A program made the translations under genes and the position numbers. A stretch of DNA of 64,000 nt from Catenuloplanes indicus (GTDB lineage Bacteria > Actinomycetota > Actinomycetes > Mycobacteriales > Micromonosporaceae). The notes under the pieces were generated by a model. The model did not search any database, was not told the DNA's origin, and was given only the letters and a program-made list of their open reading frames with translations. Position 1 is the stretch's first letter. Every line of letters begins with the position of its first letter. Where the stretch lies: positions 1,550,001-1,614,000 of the forward strand of contig NZ_JAUSUZ010000001.1 in the NCBI RefSeq assembly GCF_030813715.1, written 5' to 3'. Shown piece by piece: positions 1 to 8,652 of this stretch.

Positions 1-324
1 CAGATCCGCTACACCGCGAACCACGACGGCTCGATCGCCGGCTGGCTGCCGTTCGTCGACGGTGGCGAGGACATGGAGAAGGAGCTGGAGAAGAACGGGC
101 CGGTGCTGCCCGGACTGTCCAACTTCTACCTCGCCGGCGTCTGGACCACGATCGGCGGCCTGATCCGCGCGGTCGCCAGCGGGCGGCACGTCGTCCAGTT
201 CATCTGCCGTGACGACGGCCGGCCGTTCACCGCGAGCATCGACGACACCGCACCGGAGCCGACGCAACTCATGGTTCCCGTGCCCCCCGCGCGTACATCC
301 GCCCTCACCAGCCAAGGAGCATGA
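1..324 (+). CDS. FAD-dependent oxidoreductase (phytoene-dehydrogenase-like), C-terminal part
   Basis: Only the last 107 codons are in the window; the frame is open from base 1. The visible segment has the C-terminal signature of amine-oxidase/phytoene-desaturase-like flavoproteins: PGLSNFYLAGVWTTIGG followed by LIRAVASGRHVVQ, the stretch that normally closes the FAD-binding fold near the end of these enzymes. After that comes a low-complexity Pro/Thr tail. It ends one base before the ATG of the next oxidoreductase, so the two are very probably co-transcribed. The substrate cannot be told from this fragment. Confidence 0.7.
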   Translation, partial: QIRYTANHDGSIAGWLPFVDGGEDMEKELEKNGPVLPGLSNFYLAGVWTTIGGLIRAVASGRHVVQFICRDDGRPFTASIDDTAPEPTQLMVPVPPARTSALTSQGA

Positions 325-325
325 C

Positions 326-1381
326 ATGAGGATCGAGAAGTGGGTCGTCCGCCGGCACCTGGACGGGCTGCCGAACACCGAGAAGATCTACGAGAAGGTC
401 GTCGAGGACGTGCCGGTCACGCTCCGGGCCGACGAGATGCTGTTCCGGACGAGGTACGTGTCGGTCGACCCGTACCTGCACGGGCTCGCGCTGGAGACCC
501 CGATCGGCGAGCACATGATCGCCGACTCGATCATGGAGGTGGTCGAGGCCGGGCCGGACGCCGCGTTCCGGGCCGGCGACCTCGTCCAGGGCTACGGCGG
601 GTGGCGCAGCCACGTCATCGGCACCGGCGGCGAGGTGCTCTGGCAGGGCGAGTCCTTCCCGATGGTGTTCCCGGCGTACCGCCTGCTGAACCCGGCGCAC
701 TACGACGACGTGCTGCCGGTGGCGACCGCCCTCGGCGTGATGGGCGGCCCGGGGATCACGGCCTGGGGTACGCTCGCGCACTTCATGACGATCCGGCCGG
801 ACGACACGCTGGTGATCAGCGGTGCCTCGGGCGCGGTCGGCACGATCGTCGGCCAGCTGGCGAAGCGGGCCGGTGCCCGGGTGGTGGGGACGACCTCGTC
901 GCCGGAGAAGGCCGGCTTCCTCACCGACCTCGGGTTCGACGCGGTGGTGCCGTTCCGGCACGGCGACGACCCGGACCGGGTCCGGGAGGAGCTGCTCAAG
1001 GCCGCGCCGAACGGTGTCGACCGGTACTTCGACAACCTGGGGGGCACGATCACCGACGTGGTCTTCGGCATGCTCACCGTGCACAGTCAGGTCGCCGTCT
1101 GCTGGCAGTGGGCGACCCAGGTGAACCGCGACTACACCGGGCCGCGGCTGCTGCCGTACATCATGCAGCCGCGCACCACCATCCGCGGCATCTTCGCGCA
1201 CGAGTGGTTCACGGAGGAGAACCTCACGGCGATGCGGGACGAGCTGGGCGGCATGATCCGCCGGGGCGAGCTGCGCTTCCGGCAGACGATCTACCGCGGT
1301 TTCGACGAGATCCCGGCCGCGTACCAGAGCCTCTACGTGGACCGCTCCGGCAATCGCGGCAAGGTCCTGGTGGAACTCTGA
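326..1381 (+). CDS. NADP-dependent oxidoreductase of the zinc-less MDR family
   Basis: A 351-residue medium-chain reductase of the leukotriene-B4-dehydrogenase/CurA type. The Rossmann motif SGASGAVGTIVGQLAKRAGA lies in the middle, with GTTSSPEKA following as the NADPH phosphate-binding turn. No zinc-ligand cysteine pattern is present, as expected for this branch, which reduces C=C bonds of enones or related lipids in the cytoplasm. The ATG at 326 is chosen because AAGGAG lies 8 bases upstream; longer in-frame starts run through the preceding gene. It follows the partial flavoprotein with a 1-nt gap and ends before a strong hairpin. The physiological substrate is unknown. Confidence 0.85.
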   Translation: MRIEKWVVRRHLDGLPNTEKIYEKVVEDVPVTLRADEMLFRTRYVSVDPYLHGLALETPIGEHMIADSIMEVVEAGPDAAFRAGDLVQGYGGWRSHVIGTGGEVLWQGESFPMVFPAYRLLNPAHYDDVLPVATALGVMGGPGITAWGTLAHFMTIRPDDTLVISGASGAVGTIVGQLAKRAGARVVGTTSSPEKAGFLTDLGFDAVVPFRHGDDPDRVREELLKAAPNGVDRYFDNLGGTITDVVFGMLTVHSQVAVCWQWATQVNRDYTGPRLLPYIMQPRTTIRGIFAHEWFTEENLTAMRDELGGMIRRGELRFRQTIYRGFDEIPAAYQSLYVDRSGNRGKVLVEL

Positions 1382-1406
1382 TCGCCGGCTCCCGGGCCAC
1401 GGGACG

Positions 1407-1440
1407 GGGGTGCCCGGCCGGACTGGCGGCCGGGCACCCC
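1407..1440. terminator. Bidirectional hairpin terminator
   Basis: A perfect 13-bp inverted repeat (GGGGTGCCCGGCC and its complement) with an 8-nt loop lies between two convergent genes, 25 nt after one stop and 5 nt from the other. Confidence 0.75.
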
Positions 1441-1445
1441 GCGGG

Positions 1446-4400
1446 TCAGCGGCGTCCGGCGGTGACGAGCGCGGCCACCTCGGCCTCGGTGAGGGCGCGG
1501 CCGTAGGCGTGGACGTCGTCGATGCTGCCGGACCACCAGTCGGTCTCGGTGCCGGCGTACTTCGCTCGGCCGACCGCCAGTGCGCCGGTGCTGACCGTGA
1601 CCGGGCCGGCCGTGGTGGTGGCGACCCGGACGCCGTCGACGTAGAGGTGGATCTGGTTGCCGTCGCGGACGCCGGCCAGGTGGTACCAGCGGTGCAGGTC
1701 CGGCGTGACGACGTGCCGGGCCCGGTTGCCGCCGGGGGTGCTGAACGCGAACGCGCCCTGGCCGTACTGCAGGTAGAACGGGCTCTCCGTGCGGCGCCCG
1801 TCCTGGCTGAGCGCCGAGGCGTAGTTGCCGGGCAGCTCGTCCAGGGAGACCCAGGCCGCGACCGTGTACGAACCGGAGGTGTCCAGGACCGGGCCGGCGG
1901 TCTCGGCCGCGTCGCCGTCGCCGTCGAACGCGAGCGCGGAGCCGGACACGCCCGGCACCCACCGGGTGTCGCCGGTCAGCGTCAGGTCGGCCCGGCTGCC
2001 GCTGGTGTCGCGGGCGACCGTGCCGGTGTTCTCGTCCAGCGCCCAGTCACCCCGTCCGGGGAACGTGGCGTCGTCGCCCGCGGCGGCACCGGCCGCGATC
2101 ACCTTCTGGTTGATCGCCCGGACCGCGGCCGCGTCCACCTTGAGGTCCCGCCGGTCGTACGTCCACAGGCCGTTGAGCTCGTTCTCCAGGTCGGTGATCT
2201 GGGTGTAGACCGAACCGGACAGCTCCGCGCCCGCGGCCTCGAGGTAGAAGCGGCCGGTGTTGTCCACGTACTTCGCGGTGAGCGCGGCCTTGTCCGCGAC
2301 GCCGCTGTAGATCACGGTGGGCACGCCGGGCCACATGTGACCGGGCGTGCGGAGCGTGAAGCCGCCGTGCTCGCCGTCCATCGCGACGCGGGTCGCGTCC
2401 GGGAACGCCGGGTCGGTGTTGTTGTAGTCGTGGTGGTCGATGACGTCGCCGCGGCCGGAGTCGCCCTTGGAGTCGCAGCAGTTCACGCCGGAGTGCGCGT
2501 TCACGATCCGGGACGGGTCGGCGGCCTTGACCTGGTCGGCGATCTGCCCGGTGGCGGTGCGGTCCCACTCGCCCCAGCCCTCGTTGAAGACCACCCAGCC
2601 GATGATCGACGGGAAGTTGTGGAACTGGCTCATCATCTCCCGGCCCTGGCGCAGGAACGCGTCCTGGCCGGCCGTGGTGCGGATGGTCGCGGAGACGAAG
2701 TCCTGCCAGACCAGCAGGCCGAGTTCGTCGGCGTGCCGGTACCAGCGGGCCGGTTCGGCCTTGATGTGCTTGCGGACCGCGTTGAAGCCGAGCCGCTTGG
2801 TCTCCTCCAGGTCGAAGCGCAGCGCCTGGTCGGTCGGCGCGGTGTACAGGCCGTCCGGGAAGAAGCCCTGGTCCAGCGTGGCCAGCGAGAAGACCGGCTT
2901 GCCGTTCAGCACCAGCTTCGGGAAGCCGCCGACCGTGCTCACCTCGATCTGCCGCATGCCGAAGTAGCCGCGGACCCGGTCGGTGCTGCGGCCCTGGGTG
3001 AGCGTGACGTCGAGGTCGTAGAGGTACGGGTCGTCCGGGCTCCACAGCCGCGGGTTGGTGATCTTCAGGGTGAGCGGCGTGTTGGCGGTACCGCTCACCG
3101 TGCCGACGCGGCGGCCCTGCCGGTCCAGCGCGGTCGCGGTGACCGCGGCATTCGTCCTGGCACGGACCGTGACGGTCAGCGCCGAGTTCGGCACGTCCGG
3201 CGTGGTGACCAGGTCGTCGATCGCGGTCGTGGCGACCGGCTCCAGCCACACCGTCTGCCAGATGCCGGACGACGGCGTGTAGACGATGCCGCCCGGGTTC
3301 AGCGACTGCTTGCCCTTCGGCTGGTCGTTGCCGGTGGTGTCGGTGACCGCGACGATGATCTCCTGCGGGCCGCGGCCGCGCAGCGCGTCCGTGATGTCCG
3401 CGGTGAACGCGGTGTACCCGCCGGTGTGCTCGGTGACCGGCGTGCCGTTCACCCAGACCTTCGCGTGGTAGTCGACCGCGCCGAAGTTCAGCTTGATCCG
3501 CTTGCCGGACCAGTCACTCGGGACGGTGACGAGCTTGCGGTAGAACATGTGGTCCTCGCGCCGCTCGATGCCGGACAACAGCGACTCCACCGGGTACGGC
3601 ACGATGATCCGCTCGTCCAGCCGCTTGCCGAAGACCGGCGCCGCACCGGCCTCCGCGCCCGCGAACTCCCACGGGCCGTTCAGGTTCAGCCAGTCCTTGC
3701 GGATCAGCTGCGGACGCGGGTACTCCGGCAGCGGCTTGTTCCGGTCGACCCTGTCACCCCACGGCGTGGTCAGGCGCTGCGTCGAGGCGTTCGCCGCTGA
3801 GCGGATCACCAGCGGTACGGTCTCGCCGCCCACGACCAGGCCGCCCGCGCCGTCGTAGGTGACCCGGACGCGCTGGTCCTTGAGCACCTTCTCGGCGAGC
3901 GTGACGGTGAGGCGGTCGTTCCTGGCGCTCACCGCCGCGATCGGCATCGGCACGGTGTCGACCTCGACCTTGAGGCTGGCGGCCGACGGCGCGGTCTCCA
4001 CCCGGCCCTGGAAGTCGGCGGTCAGCGTGCGGCCGTCCTTCGCCACGGCGAACGTCACCGGGAAGACCTGGAAGCCGTCCGGCGGCGTGAAAGCGCTCTC
4101 CGGAACGATCTGCTTCGAGAGCCCGGCGCCCGACCAGCGCAGGTACAGGTTCGCGCCGCCGATGTCCTGGAACATCTCGATCCGCACGTCGTGCGCCTCA
4201 CCCGCGGTCAGCCGGACCGGCGCGCTGGTCTGCTCCACGTCCCAGTCGCCGACCCAGTGGTCGATCACCGGCTGCCCGTCCAGGAAGAACCGGAAGCCGT
4301 TGTCGCCGATCAGGTGGAACGTGTAGTCACCGGTGGCCGGCGCGGTGAGCTTGCCGGTCCAGCGGGCCGTGGTGTGCTCGGTCCGCCCGGTCAGCGACTG

Positions 4401-4619
4401 GAAGGTGCCGGCCAGGCCGGGCAGGTCGATGTTCGGGTCGAGCAGCACGCCGCCCGGCTCGGCGAAGTCCCGCGCGCCGGGCGCGGACATCCGGAAGTAT
4501 TCGCCCTTCAGACCGTGCACAGTGGCCGCCGCGGCGGACGCCGGGCCGGAGGGGACGACGAAAATCGATAGGACCAGCAGGGCGGCCAGCAGAAACGGCC
4601 CCAGAGGCGGACGCGGCAT
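1446..4619 (-). CDS. Secreted glycoside hydrolase family 2 protein with PA14 and LamG domains
   Basis: A 1057-residue exported enzyme. Residues 1 to about 27 form a signal peptide (hydrophobic run then GPASAAAA). A PA14 domain follows (TGDYTFHLIGDNGFRFFLDG), then the three-part GH2 core, and a C-terminal LamG/concanavalin-like jellyroll after about residue 870 (SYTVAAWVSLDE, HLYVDGVRVATT). The GH2 acid/base motif FNEGWGEWD is visible with Glu about 680; a candidate nucleophile is Glu about 750 in DGEHGG. GH2 enzymes are retaining beta-glycosidases; substrate cannot be assigned. The ATG at 4619 has GGGAG upstream and gives a proper signal peptide, unlike longer frames. Probably monocistronic, extracellular polysaccharide breakdown. 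Confidence 0.85.
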   Translation of the reverse strand: MPRPPLGPFLLAALLVLSIFVVPSGPASAAAATVHGLKGEYFRMSAPGARDFAEPGGVLLDPNIDLPGLAGTFQSLTGRTEHTTARWTGKLTAPATGDYTFHLIGDNGFRFFLDGQPVIDHWVGDWDVEQTSAPVRLTAGEAHDVRIEMFQDIGGANLYLRWSGAGLSKQIVPESAFTPPDGFQVFPVTFAVAKDGRTLTADFQGRVETAPSAASLKVEVDTVPMPIAAVSARNDRLTVTLAEKVLKDQRVRVTYDGAGGLVVGGETVPLVIRSAANASTQRLTTPWGDRVDRNKPLPEYPRPQLIRKDWLNLNGPWEFAGAEAGAAPVFGKRLDERIIVPYPVESLLSGIERREDHMFYRKLVTVPSDWSGKRIKLNFGAVDYHAKVWVNGTPVTEHTGGYTAFTADITDALRGRGPQEIIVAVTDTTGNDQPKGKQSLNPGGIVYTPSSGIWQTVWLEPVATTAIDDLVTTPDVPNSALTVTVRARTNAAVTATALDRQGRRVGTVSGTANTPLTLKITNPRLWSPDDPYLYDLDVTLTQGRSTDRVRGYFGMRQIEVSTVGGFPKLVLNGKPVFSLATLDQGFFPDGLYTAPTDQALRFDLEETKRLGFNAVRKHIKAEPARWYRHADELGLLVWQDFVSATIRTTAGQDAFLRQGREMMSQFHNFPSIIGWVVFNEGWGEWDRTATGQIADQVKAADPSRIVNAHSGVNCCDSKGDSGRGDVIDHHDYNNTDPAFPDATRVAMDGEHGGFTLRTPGHMWPGVPTVIYSGVADKAALTAKYVDNTGRFYLEAAGAELSGSVYTQITDLENELNGLWTYDRRDLKVDAAAVRAINQKVIAAGAAAGDDATFPGRGDWALDENTGTVARDTSGSRADLTLTGDTRWVPGVSGSALAFDGDGDAAETAGPVLDTSGSYTVAAWVSLDELPGNYASALSQDGRRTESPFYLQYGQGAFAFSTPGGNRARHVVTPDLHRWYHLAGVRDGNQIHLYVDGVRVATTTAGPVTVSTGALAVGRAKYAGTETDWWSGSIDDVHAYGRALTEAEVAALVTAGRR

Positions 4620-4758
4620 CGGTGCTCCCATCACGGGCGACGACGTTGCCGATCCACATTGACTGATCTTTATTCCAGATGTCAACAGAACGAAACATAA
4701 CCGTGCACGAGACGGCACGAAGCGAACATCGAGCGGCGGCTCCCGGCTCCGGCCGCCG

Positions 4759-5019
4759 TCAGCGGCGGCGGTTCAGGCGGCGGGTCAGACGGCGGGTGGT
4801 CAGTGGCATCAGGAGCAGCAGGCCGGCGGTGATCGCGGCCGCCGCCATCCCTACCCGCAGCACCATGGCCAGCAGCAGCGCCCACGCCACCACGACCAGC
4901 AGCGCGGCCAGCGCGTAGATCCGCAGCACCTGCGGTCCCGGCGGCGGGTCCTGGGTCAGGCCGGCAACGATCTCGTCGAACCGGCGGCGCTCGTCACTCG
5001 AGAGGGGCTCGTCTCGCAT
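4759..5019 (-). CDS. DUF3040-like small membrane protein
   Basis: An 86-residue protein beginning MRDEPLSSDERRRFDEI, which resembles the N-terminal signature of DUF3040 proteins of actinobacteria. It then has two closely spaced hydrophobic segments (about residues 30-50 and 52-68) and an arginine-rich C-terminus, so it should sit in the cytoplasmic membrane with a basic cytosolic tail. The function of the family is unknown. ATG at 5019 is preceded by GGGG at good spacing. It is the first gene upstream of the GH2 enzyme but separated from it by 139 nt. Confidence 0.65.
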   Translation of the reverse strand: MRDEPLSSDERRRFDEIVAGLTQDPPPGPQVLRIYALAALLVVVAWALLLAMVLRVGMAAAAITAGLLLLMPLTTRRLTRRLNRRR

Positions 5020-5085
5020 GTGACCCCACACTGCGCCGCCGGATTGACGAACCACACCCAGGATCATGACGGTACGGTGACGGTG

Positions 5086-5487
5086 TCAGCGCCCGCCACG
5101 CGCCTTCCGGGTGCTGGCGTCGTTCGCCTTCTGGATCGCGTCGACCAGTTCCGGCTTCGTCATCCGCGACCGCCCTCGGATCTCCAGCCGCTTCGCGACG
5201 TCCATCAGGTGCGCCTTGCTGGCGTTCGCGTCCACCCCGCCGGCCGTCCTCGCCCGCGTGGCCCGCCCGCCCGCCGCCTTCGCGTCACTCGGCCCCTTCT
5301 TCTCCTTCGGCTCCCAGTGGTCGCCCACCTTCTCGAACGAGTGTTTGACCGCGGAGAACGCGGTCCGGTGCGCGCGCTCACCCTCCCCGTACTGCTCCAC
5401 GGCCGAGTCGTGCGTCTTCGCGTACGTGTCCTGTGCCTTCTTCGGCGAGCGCTTCAGCGTGCTCGGCATGTCCTCACGGGCCGGCAT
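5086..5487 (-). CDS. ChaB family protein with C-terminal Rho-N/SAP-like domain
   Basis: A 133-residue protein. Residues 7-60 match the ChaB fold: MPSTLKRSPKKAQDTYAKT, then YGEGERAHRTAFSAVKH ending KVGDHW. The C-terminal part (HLMDVAKRLEIRGRSRMTK-PELVDAIQK) resembles the Rho N-terminal/SAP helix-extended-loop-helix nucleic-acid-binding motif. ChaB was named as a cation transport regulator in Escherichia coli, but in actinobacteria such proteins usually accompany stress genes; the molecular role is not established. The start at 5487 has GGAGG 7 nt upstream. A SigB-like promoter (positions 5519-5543) precedes it, in keeping with the stress genes nearby. Confidence 0.8.
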   Translation of the reverse strand: MPAREDMPSTLKRSPKKAQDTYAKTHDSAVEQYGEGERAHRTAFSAVKHSFEKVGDHWEPKEKKGPSDAKAAGGRATRARTAGGVDANASKAHLMDVAKRLEIRGRSRMTKPELVDAIQKANDASTRKARGGR

Positions 5488-5518
5488 GGTGAACCTCCTT
5501 CATCGGGTTCTCCCTCCC

Positions 5519-5543
5519 CTACCCGGCGCCGTGCGCATCATGC
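5519..5543 (-). promoter_or_regulatory. SigB/F-type promoter of the chaB-like gene
   Basis: Read on the minus strand this is GCAT-N15-GGGTAG, fitting the general-stress consensus GNNT-N14-16-GGGTAY except for the last base. It leaves a leader of about 25 nt before the chaB-like start. Confidence 0.45.
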
Positions 5544-5581
5544 GAGCGTTTACCGGGCCGCCGGCCGGGAAGCCGCCCCTC

Positions 5582-5764
5582 ATGACTCCCCCCGACAAGC
5601 TGCCACCGCTCGGCCAGCCCGCCGGCGACCTGACCGACCCCGACCCGGACTTCGCCGCCGAGCACGAGGACACCGCGGTCGGCAAGGACATCACCGCGGG
5701 TACGGACGACTCCGCCGAACCCGAGTCGCCGGCCGGCTGGTCCGGTCTGGAGGGCGACGACTGA
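5582..5764 (+). CDS. Small acidic hypothetical protein
   Basis: A 60-residue ORF (MTPPDKLPPLGQPAGDL..., ending GWSGLEGDD) that is strongly acidic, proline-rich and without hydrophobic segments, so probably soluble or disordered. Its composition resembles the 43-residue acidic protein at 8653-8784 in the same stress block. GGGAAG lies 11 nt upstream as a poor ribosome site. It ends 11 nt before the csbD promoter. I recognise no family; whether it is expressed is uncertain. Confidence 0.4.
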   Translation: MTPPDKLPPLGQPAGDLTDPDPDFAAEHEDTAVGKDITAGTDDSAEPESPAGWSGLEGDD

Positions 5765-5774
5765 CCACCGTGTG

Positions 5775-5800
5775 GTTTCCGGGACCGGCACCCCGGGTAG
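5775..5800 (+). promoter_or_regulatory. SigB/F-type promoter of the csbD-like gene
   Basis: GTTT-N16-GGGTAG, 56 nt before the CsbD-like start codon. GTTT/GGGTA is the canonical element pair recognised by SigB/SigF-family sigma factors in actinobacteria, and CsbD family genes are typical targets. Confidence 0.55.
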
Positions 5801-5855
5801 CCGGAACAGTGAACGGCCCGGAACCGATTCGGGCCTGCACCACACGGAGGTCGTC

Positions 5856-6029
5856 ATGGGCACCGATGACAAGATCGACAACAAGGTCGAGGAAGCCGGC
5901 GGCAAGGTCAAGGAGCACGTCGGCCGCGCTACCGACGACCGCGACCTCGAGGCCGAGGGCAAGGCCGACCAGAGCAGCTCCCACGTCAAGCAGGCCGTCG
6001 AGCACGTCAAGGACGCCTTCAAGTCCTGA
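5856..6029 (+). CDS. CsbD family stress protein
   Basis: A 57-residue hydrophilic protein with the family pattern: DKIDNKVEEAGGKVKEHVGRAT then a KADQ segment and a helical tail (HVKQAVEHVKDAFKS). CsbD proteins are small general-stress proteins controlled by SigB in Bacillus; their biochemical action is unknown. The ATG at 5856 has GGAGG 5 nt upstream. It is preceded by a good SigB-like promoter and followed by a hairpin, so it is probably a single-gene stress transcript. Confidence 0.9.
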   Translation: MGTDDKIDNKVEEAGGKVKEHVGRATDDRDLEAEGKADQSSSHVKQAVEHVKDAFKS

Positions 6030-6051
6030 CGTCCCCCGACGACGACGCTCA

Positions 6052-6087
6052 CGGGTGGCCAGCGGATTCCCGCCGCTGGGCCACCCG
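6052..6087. terminator. Hairpin terminator between convergent genes
   Basis: CGGGTGGCC-AGCGG pairs with CCGCTGGGCCACCCG with a single bulged base and a 7-nt loop; it lies between the convergent csbD-like and LCP genes. Confidence 0.65.
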
Positions 6088-6140
6088 CTGTCGTTTCCGG
6101 GGCCCGCCGACCCGGGGCTGAGGAGACCCGAGCTCCGCGG

Positions 6141-7268
6141 TCAGGATCGGGCGATGAACTGTGGGTTCTCGATCAGGAACGTGCTCAGCGTTCCCGACTT
6201 CGCCGCCGCGAGCATCTGCAGGGACTTGGCGTCGAGGTCCTCGTAGGCGATCCCGTCGACCAGCACCGTGTTCACGTTCCCGGCGTTCGTCTTGATCAGT
6301 GTCAGGTCGCTGGCGGCCACGCCCTTGAACGTGAAGAGGAAGTCCGCGGGCGGCACCCCGCCGGTGTCCAGGACGAACGCGTCGCCGGCCGCCTTGACCA
6401 GGCTGTCCAGCTTGCCGAGGTCGGTGAGGACGCCGCGTGAGGTCGCCTGCTTCACGATCGCCTTGATGAGCTGCTGCTGGTGGCGCTGGCGGCCGTAGTC
6501 GCCGTCGCTGAGGCTCTTGCGGATGCGGGCGTAGTCCAGGGCCTCGGTGGCGTTCATCTTCCGGCAGCCCTTCTTGTGGACCAGCGGCGTGACGCCGGCC
6601 GGCAGCTGGATGCCGTAGTCCTCGGAGTACCAGCCCTGGACGAGTTTGCCGGCGGCGTCGACGCCGAGGTGGGCGGATTCGGCCTCCTCGTCGACGCACA
6701 TGTCGACGCCGCCGAGCGCGTGGATGACGCCGGCGAAGCCGGCGAAGTCGATGATCGCGGCGCCGTTGAAGCGGATGCCGGTGGCCTTGTTGAGCGTGGT
6801 GGAGAGCAGCGTCATGCCGCTGGAGCGTTTCTCCAGTTCCGTCCCTTCGACCTGATATCCGTACGAGAAGGCGGAATTGATTTTGTACGCGCCACCCGCG
6901 AAATCGGCCTTCCCGTACGGCGGGATCTCCACCAGCCAGTCCCGCGGTATGGAGATCAGGTACGCCTGGTCATGCGTCTGCGGAATGTGCAGGACAATGA
7001 TGGTGTCGGACAGCACGGCGGTCTCCGAGGAGCCCTCCGGCCGGGCGTCGATGCCGACCAGCAGCAGGTTGACGGCGCCGTCGATGTCGTTGCCGGCCGG
7101 GCCGTCCTGCGCGTCCGCGGCGCCCTCAAGCAGCGAACCCGGCGTGAACGACCCGGTCACCCGGTTGATCACGGTGTGTGCCGCGACCAGCGTGCCACCG
7201 CTCAGGACGATCAGCACCGCGCCGAATATCACGAGCAGTCGCGCCCACAGCGGGTCCGTGCGAACCAT
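6141..7268 (-). CDS. LCP (LytR-CpsA-Psr) family cell-wall glycopolymer ligase
   Basis: A 375-residue membrane-anchored protein: short cytoplasmic N-terminus, one transmembrane helix at about residues 9-30, then an extracytoplasmic LCP domain starting at VNLLLVGIDAR (66-76). Family hallmarks are present: SDTIIVLHIP, YLISIPRDW with the catalytic-type arginine, and the ALDYARIRKS...DYGRQRHQQQ segment with conserved Arg and Asp. LCP enzymes transfer lipid-linked glycopolymers to peptidoglycan outside the membrane. ATG at 7268 is preferred over GTG 7274 because GGGAG then has 7-nt spacing. It is divergent from, and strikingly similar to, the LCP protein at 7440. Confidence 0.9.
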   Translation of the reverse strand: MVRTDPLWARLLVIFGAVLIVLSGGTLVAAHTVINRVTGSFTPGSLLEGAADAQDGPAGNDIDGAVNLLLVGIDARPEGSSETAVLSDTIIVLHIPQTHDQAYLISIPRDWLVEIPPYGKADFAGGAYKINSAFSYGYQVEGTELEKRSSGMTLLSTTLNKATGIRFNGAAIIDFAGFAGVIHALGGVDMCVDEEAESAHLGVDAAGKLVQGWYSEDYGIQLPAGVTPLVHKKGCRKMNATEALDYARIRKSLSDGDYGRQRHQQQLIKAIVKQATSRGVLTDLGKLDSLVKAAGDAFVLDTGGVPPADFLFTFKGVAASDLTLIKTNAGNVNTVLVDGIAYEDLDAKSLQMLAAAKSGTLSTFLIENPQFIARS

Positions 7269-7439
7269 GTGCACACTCCCGAAAGCCGGAGAACGCCGGA
7301 AGACGCCACGCTAGTCATTTACGGTTGACGATGGCAAGGGTGTGACGTGCGTCGCTTTGCGGATCGATTTAGGCTCCAGACGACTTCCCGAGATGTCAAC
7401 AGGGAACAGGAACGTCACACCGAGGGGGGAGCACCGGGG

Positions 7440-8612
7440 ATGGCATTCGGGCGAAAGATTCCGTTCTGGGCGCGGATCGTGCTCATTCTCGCCGCGGTGC
7501 TGGTCGTGGCGAGCGCCGGAACGGTGATCGGCGCGCGGGTGCTGATCAATCAGGCGACCGAGTCGATCCCGCAGACCACGCTGATCGAGGGGGACGCCAG
7601 GGCGCCGAAGCGCGAGCCGGGTGAGGCGATCGACGGCGCGATAAACCTGCTGCTGGTCGGCATCGACGCCCGGGCGGACGGCGGCGGCAGCGACGGTGAC
7701 TCGGTGCGCTCCGACACGATCATCATCCTGCACATCCCGGAGACGCACGACAAGGCGTACCTGATCTCGATCCCGCGGGACTGGCTGGTCGACGTCCCGG
7801 CGTACCCGAAGAACAACTTCGCCGGGCTCAGCGACAAGGTCAATACCGCGTTCTCGGCCGGGTACGCGGGCGGCGGTGACCGGCTGACCAAGCTCGGCCG
7901 GGGCATGGAGTTGCTGGCGACCACGCTCAACAAGGCGACCGGCATCCAGTTCAACGGTGCCGCGATCATCGACTTCAACGGGTTCGCCAGCGTGATCCAC
8001 GCGCTCGGCGGCGTGGAGATGTGCGTCGCGGAGCCGGCCGAGTCCGCGCACCTGGGCGTCGACTCCGAGGGCAAGCTCGTGCAGGGCTGGTACTCCGAGG
8101 CGTACGGCATTCAGCTCCCGTACGGCGTGCAGCCCTTCGTACACCGGGCCGGCTGCCGCACGATGAGCTCGACCGAGGCGCTGGACTACTCGCGCATCCG
8201 GAAGAGCCTGCCGAACGGCGACTACGACCGCCAGCAGCACCAGCAGCAGCTGATCAAGGCGATCGTCGAGAAGGCGACCACCCGCGGCGTGCTCACCGAC
8301 CTGAGCCGGCTCAACGACCTGGTCGCCGCGGCCGGTGACGCGTTCGTGCTGGACACCGGCGACGCCGCGGTCGCGGACTACGTCTTCACGCTCCGCGGCC
8401 TGCGCGCCGACGACATGGTGCTGCTCAAGACGAACGCCGGCAAGACCAACACCCAGATCATCAACGGTACGTACTTCGAGGTGCTGGACCCGACGTCGAT
8501 GGACATGCTGCGGGCCGCGAAGGACGGCACGCTCGCCGCGTTCCTGACCGACCACCCGGAGTTCGCCGCGGAGCCCGCACCGTCCGCATCGGCCACGGCG
8601 AAGGCGAACTGA
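7440..8612 (+). CDS. LCP (LytR-CpsA-Psr) family cell-wall glycopolymer ligase, paralogue
   Basis: A 390-residue single-pass membrane protein with TM helix at about 11-32 and LCP domain from INLLLVGIDAR (68-78). It shares long blocks with the divergent neighbour: SDTIIILHIPETHDKAYLI, LNKATGIQFNGAAIIDF, GKLVQGWYSE-YGIQLP and YSRIRKSL-NGDYDRQQHQQQL, so the two are recent paralogues rather than general family relatives. The ATG at 7440 has a GGGGG run upstream; an earlier ATG at 7347 would put 31 polar residues before the anchor. The C-terminus carries an extra Ala/Ser/Pro-rich tail. Same expected activity: attaching glycopolymers to peptidoglycan. Confidence 0.9.
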   Translation: MAFGRKIPFWARIVLILAAVLVVASAGTVIGARVLINQATESIPQTTLIEGDARAPKREPGEAIDGAINLLLVGIDARADGGGSDGDSVRSDTIIILHIPETHDKAYLISIPRDWLVDVPAYPKNNFAGLSDKVNTAFSAGYAGGGDRLTKLGRGMELLATTLNKATGIQFNGAAIIDFNGFASVIHALGGVEMCVAEPAESAHLGVDSEGKLVQGWYSEAYGIQLPYGVQPFVHRAGCRTMSSTEALDYSRIRKSLPNGDYDRQQHQQQLIKAIVEKATTRGVLTDLSRLNDLVAAAGDAFVLDTGDAAVADYVFTLRGLRADDMVLLKTNAGKTNTQIINGTYFEVLDPTSMDMLRAAKDGTLAAFLTDHPEFAAEPAPSASATAKAN

Positions 8613-8614
8613 GG

Positions 8615-8647
8615 GCGGTGGGCGCGGCCCGAAGCCGCGCCCACCGC
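8615..8647. terminator. Hairpin terminator between convergent genes
   Basis: Perfect 14-bp inverted repeat GCGGTGGGCGCGGC with a 5-nt loop, immediately after the LCP stop codon and before the convergent small acidic gene's stop. Confidence 0.8.
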
Positions 8648-8652
8648 TCGCG

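Noticed and set aside
1410-3800. Long open frame on the strand opposite the GH2 gene
   Set aside because: Composition (Gly/Arg/Val-rich without motifs) and exact antisense position show it to be an artefact of high GC at third codon positions. The same applies to long antisense frames at 21654-23654, 46598-48016, 59355-61523 and 61783-63576.
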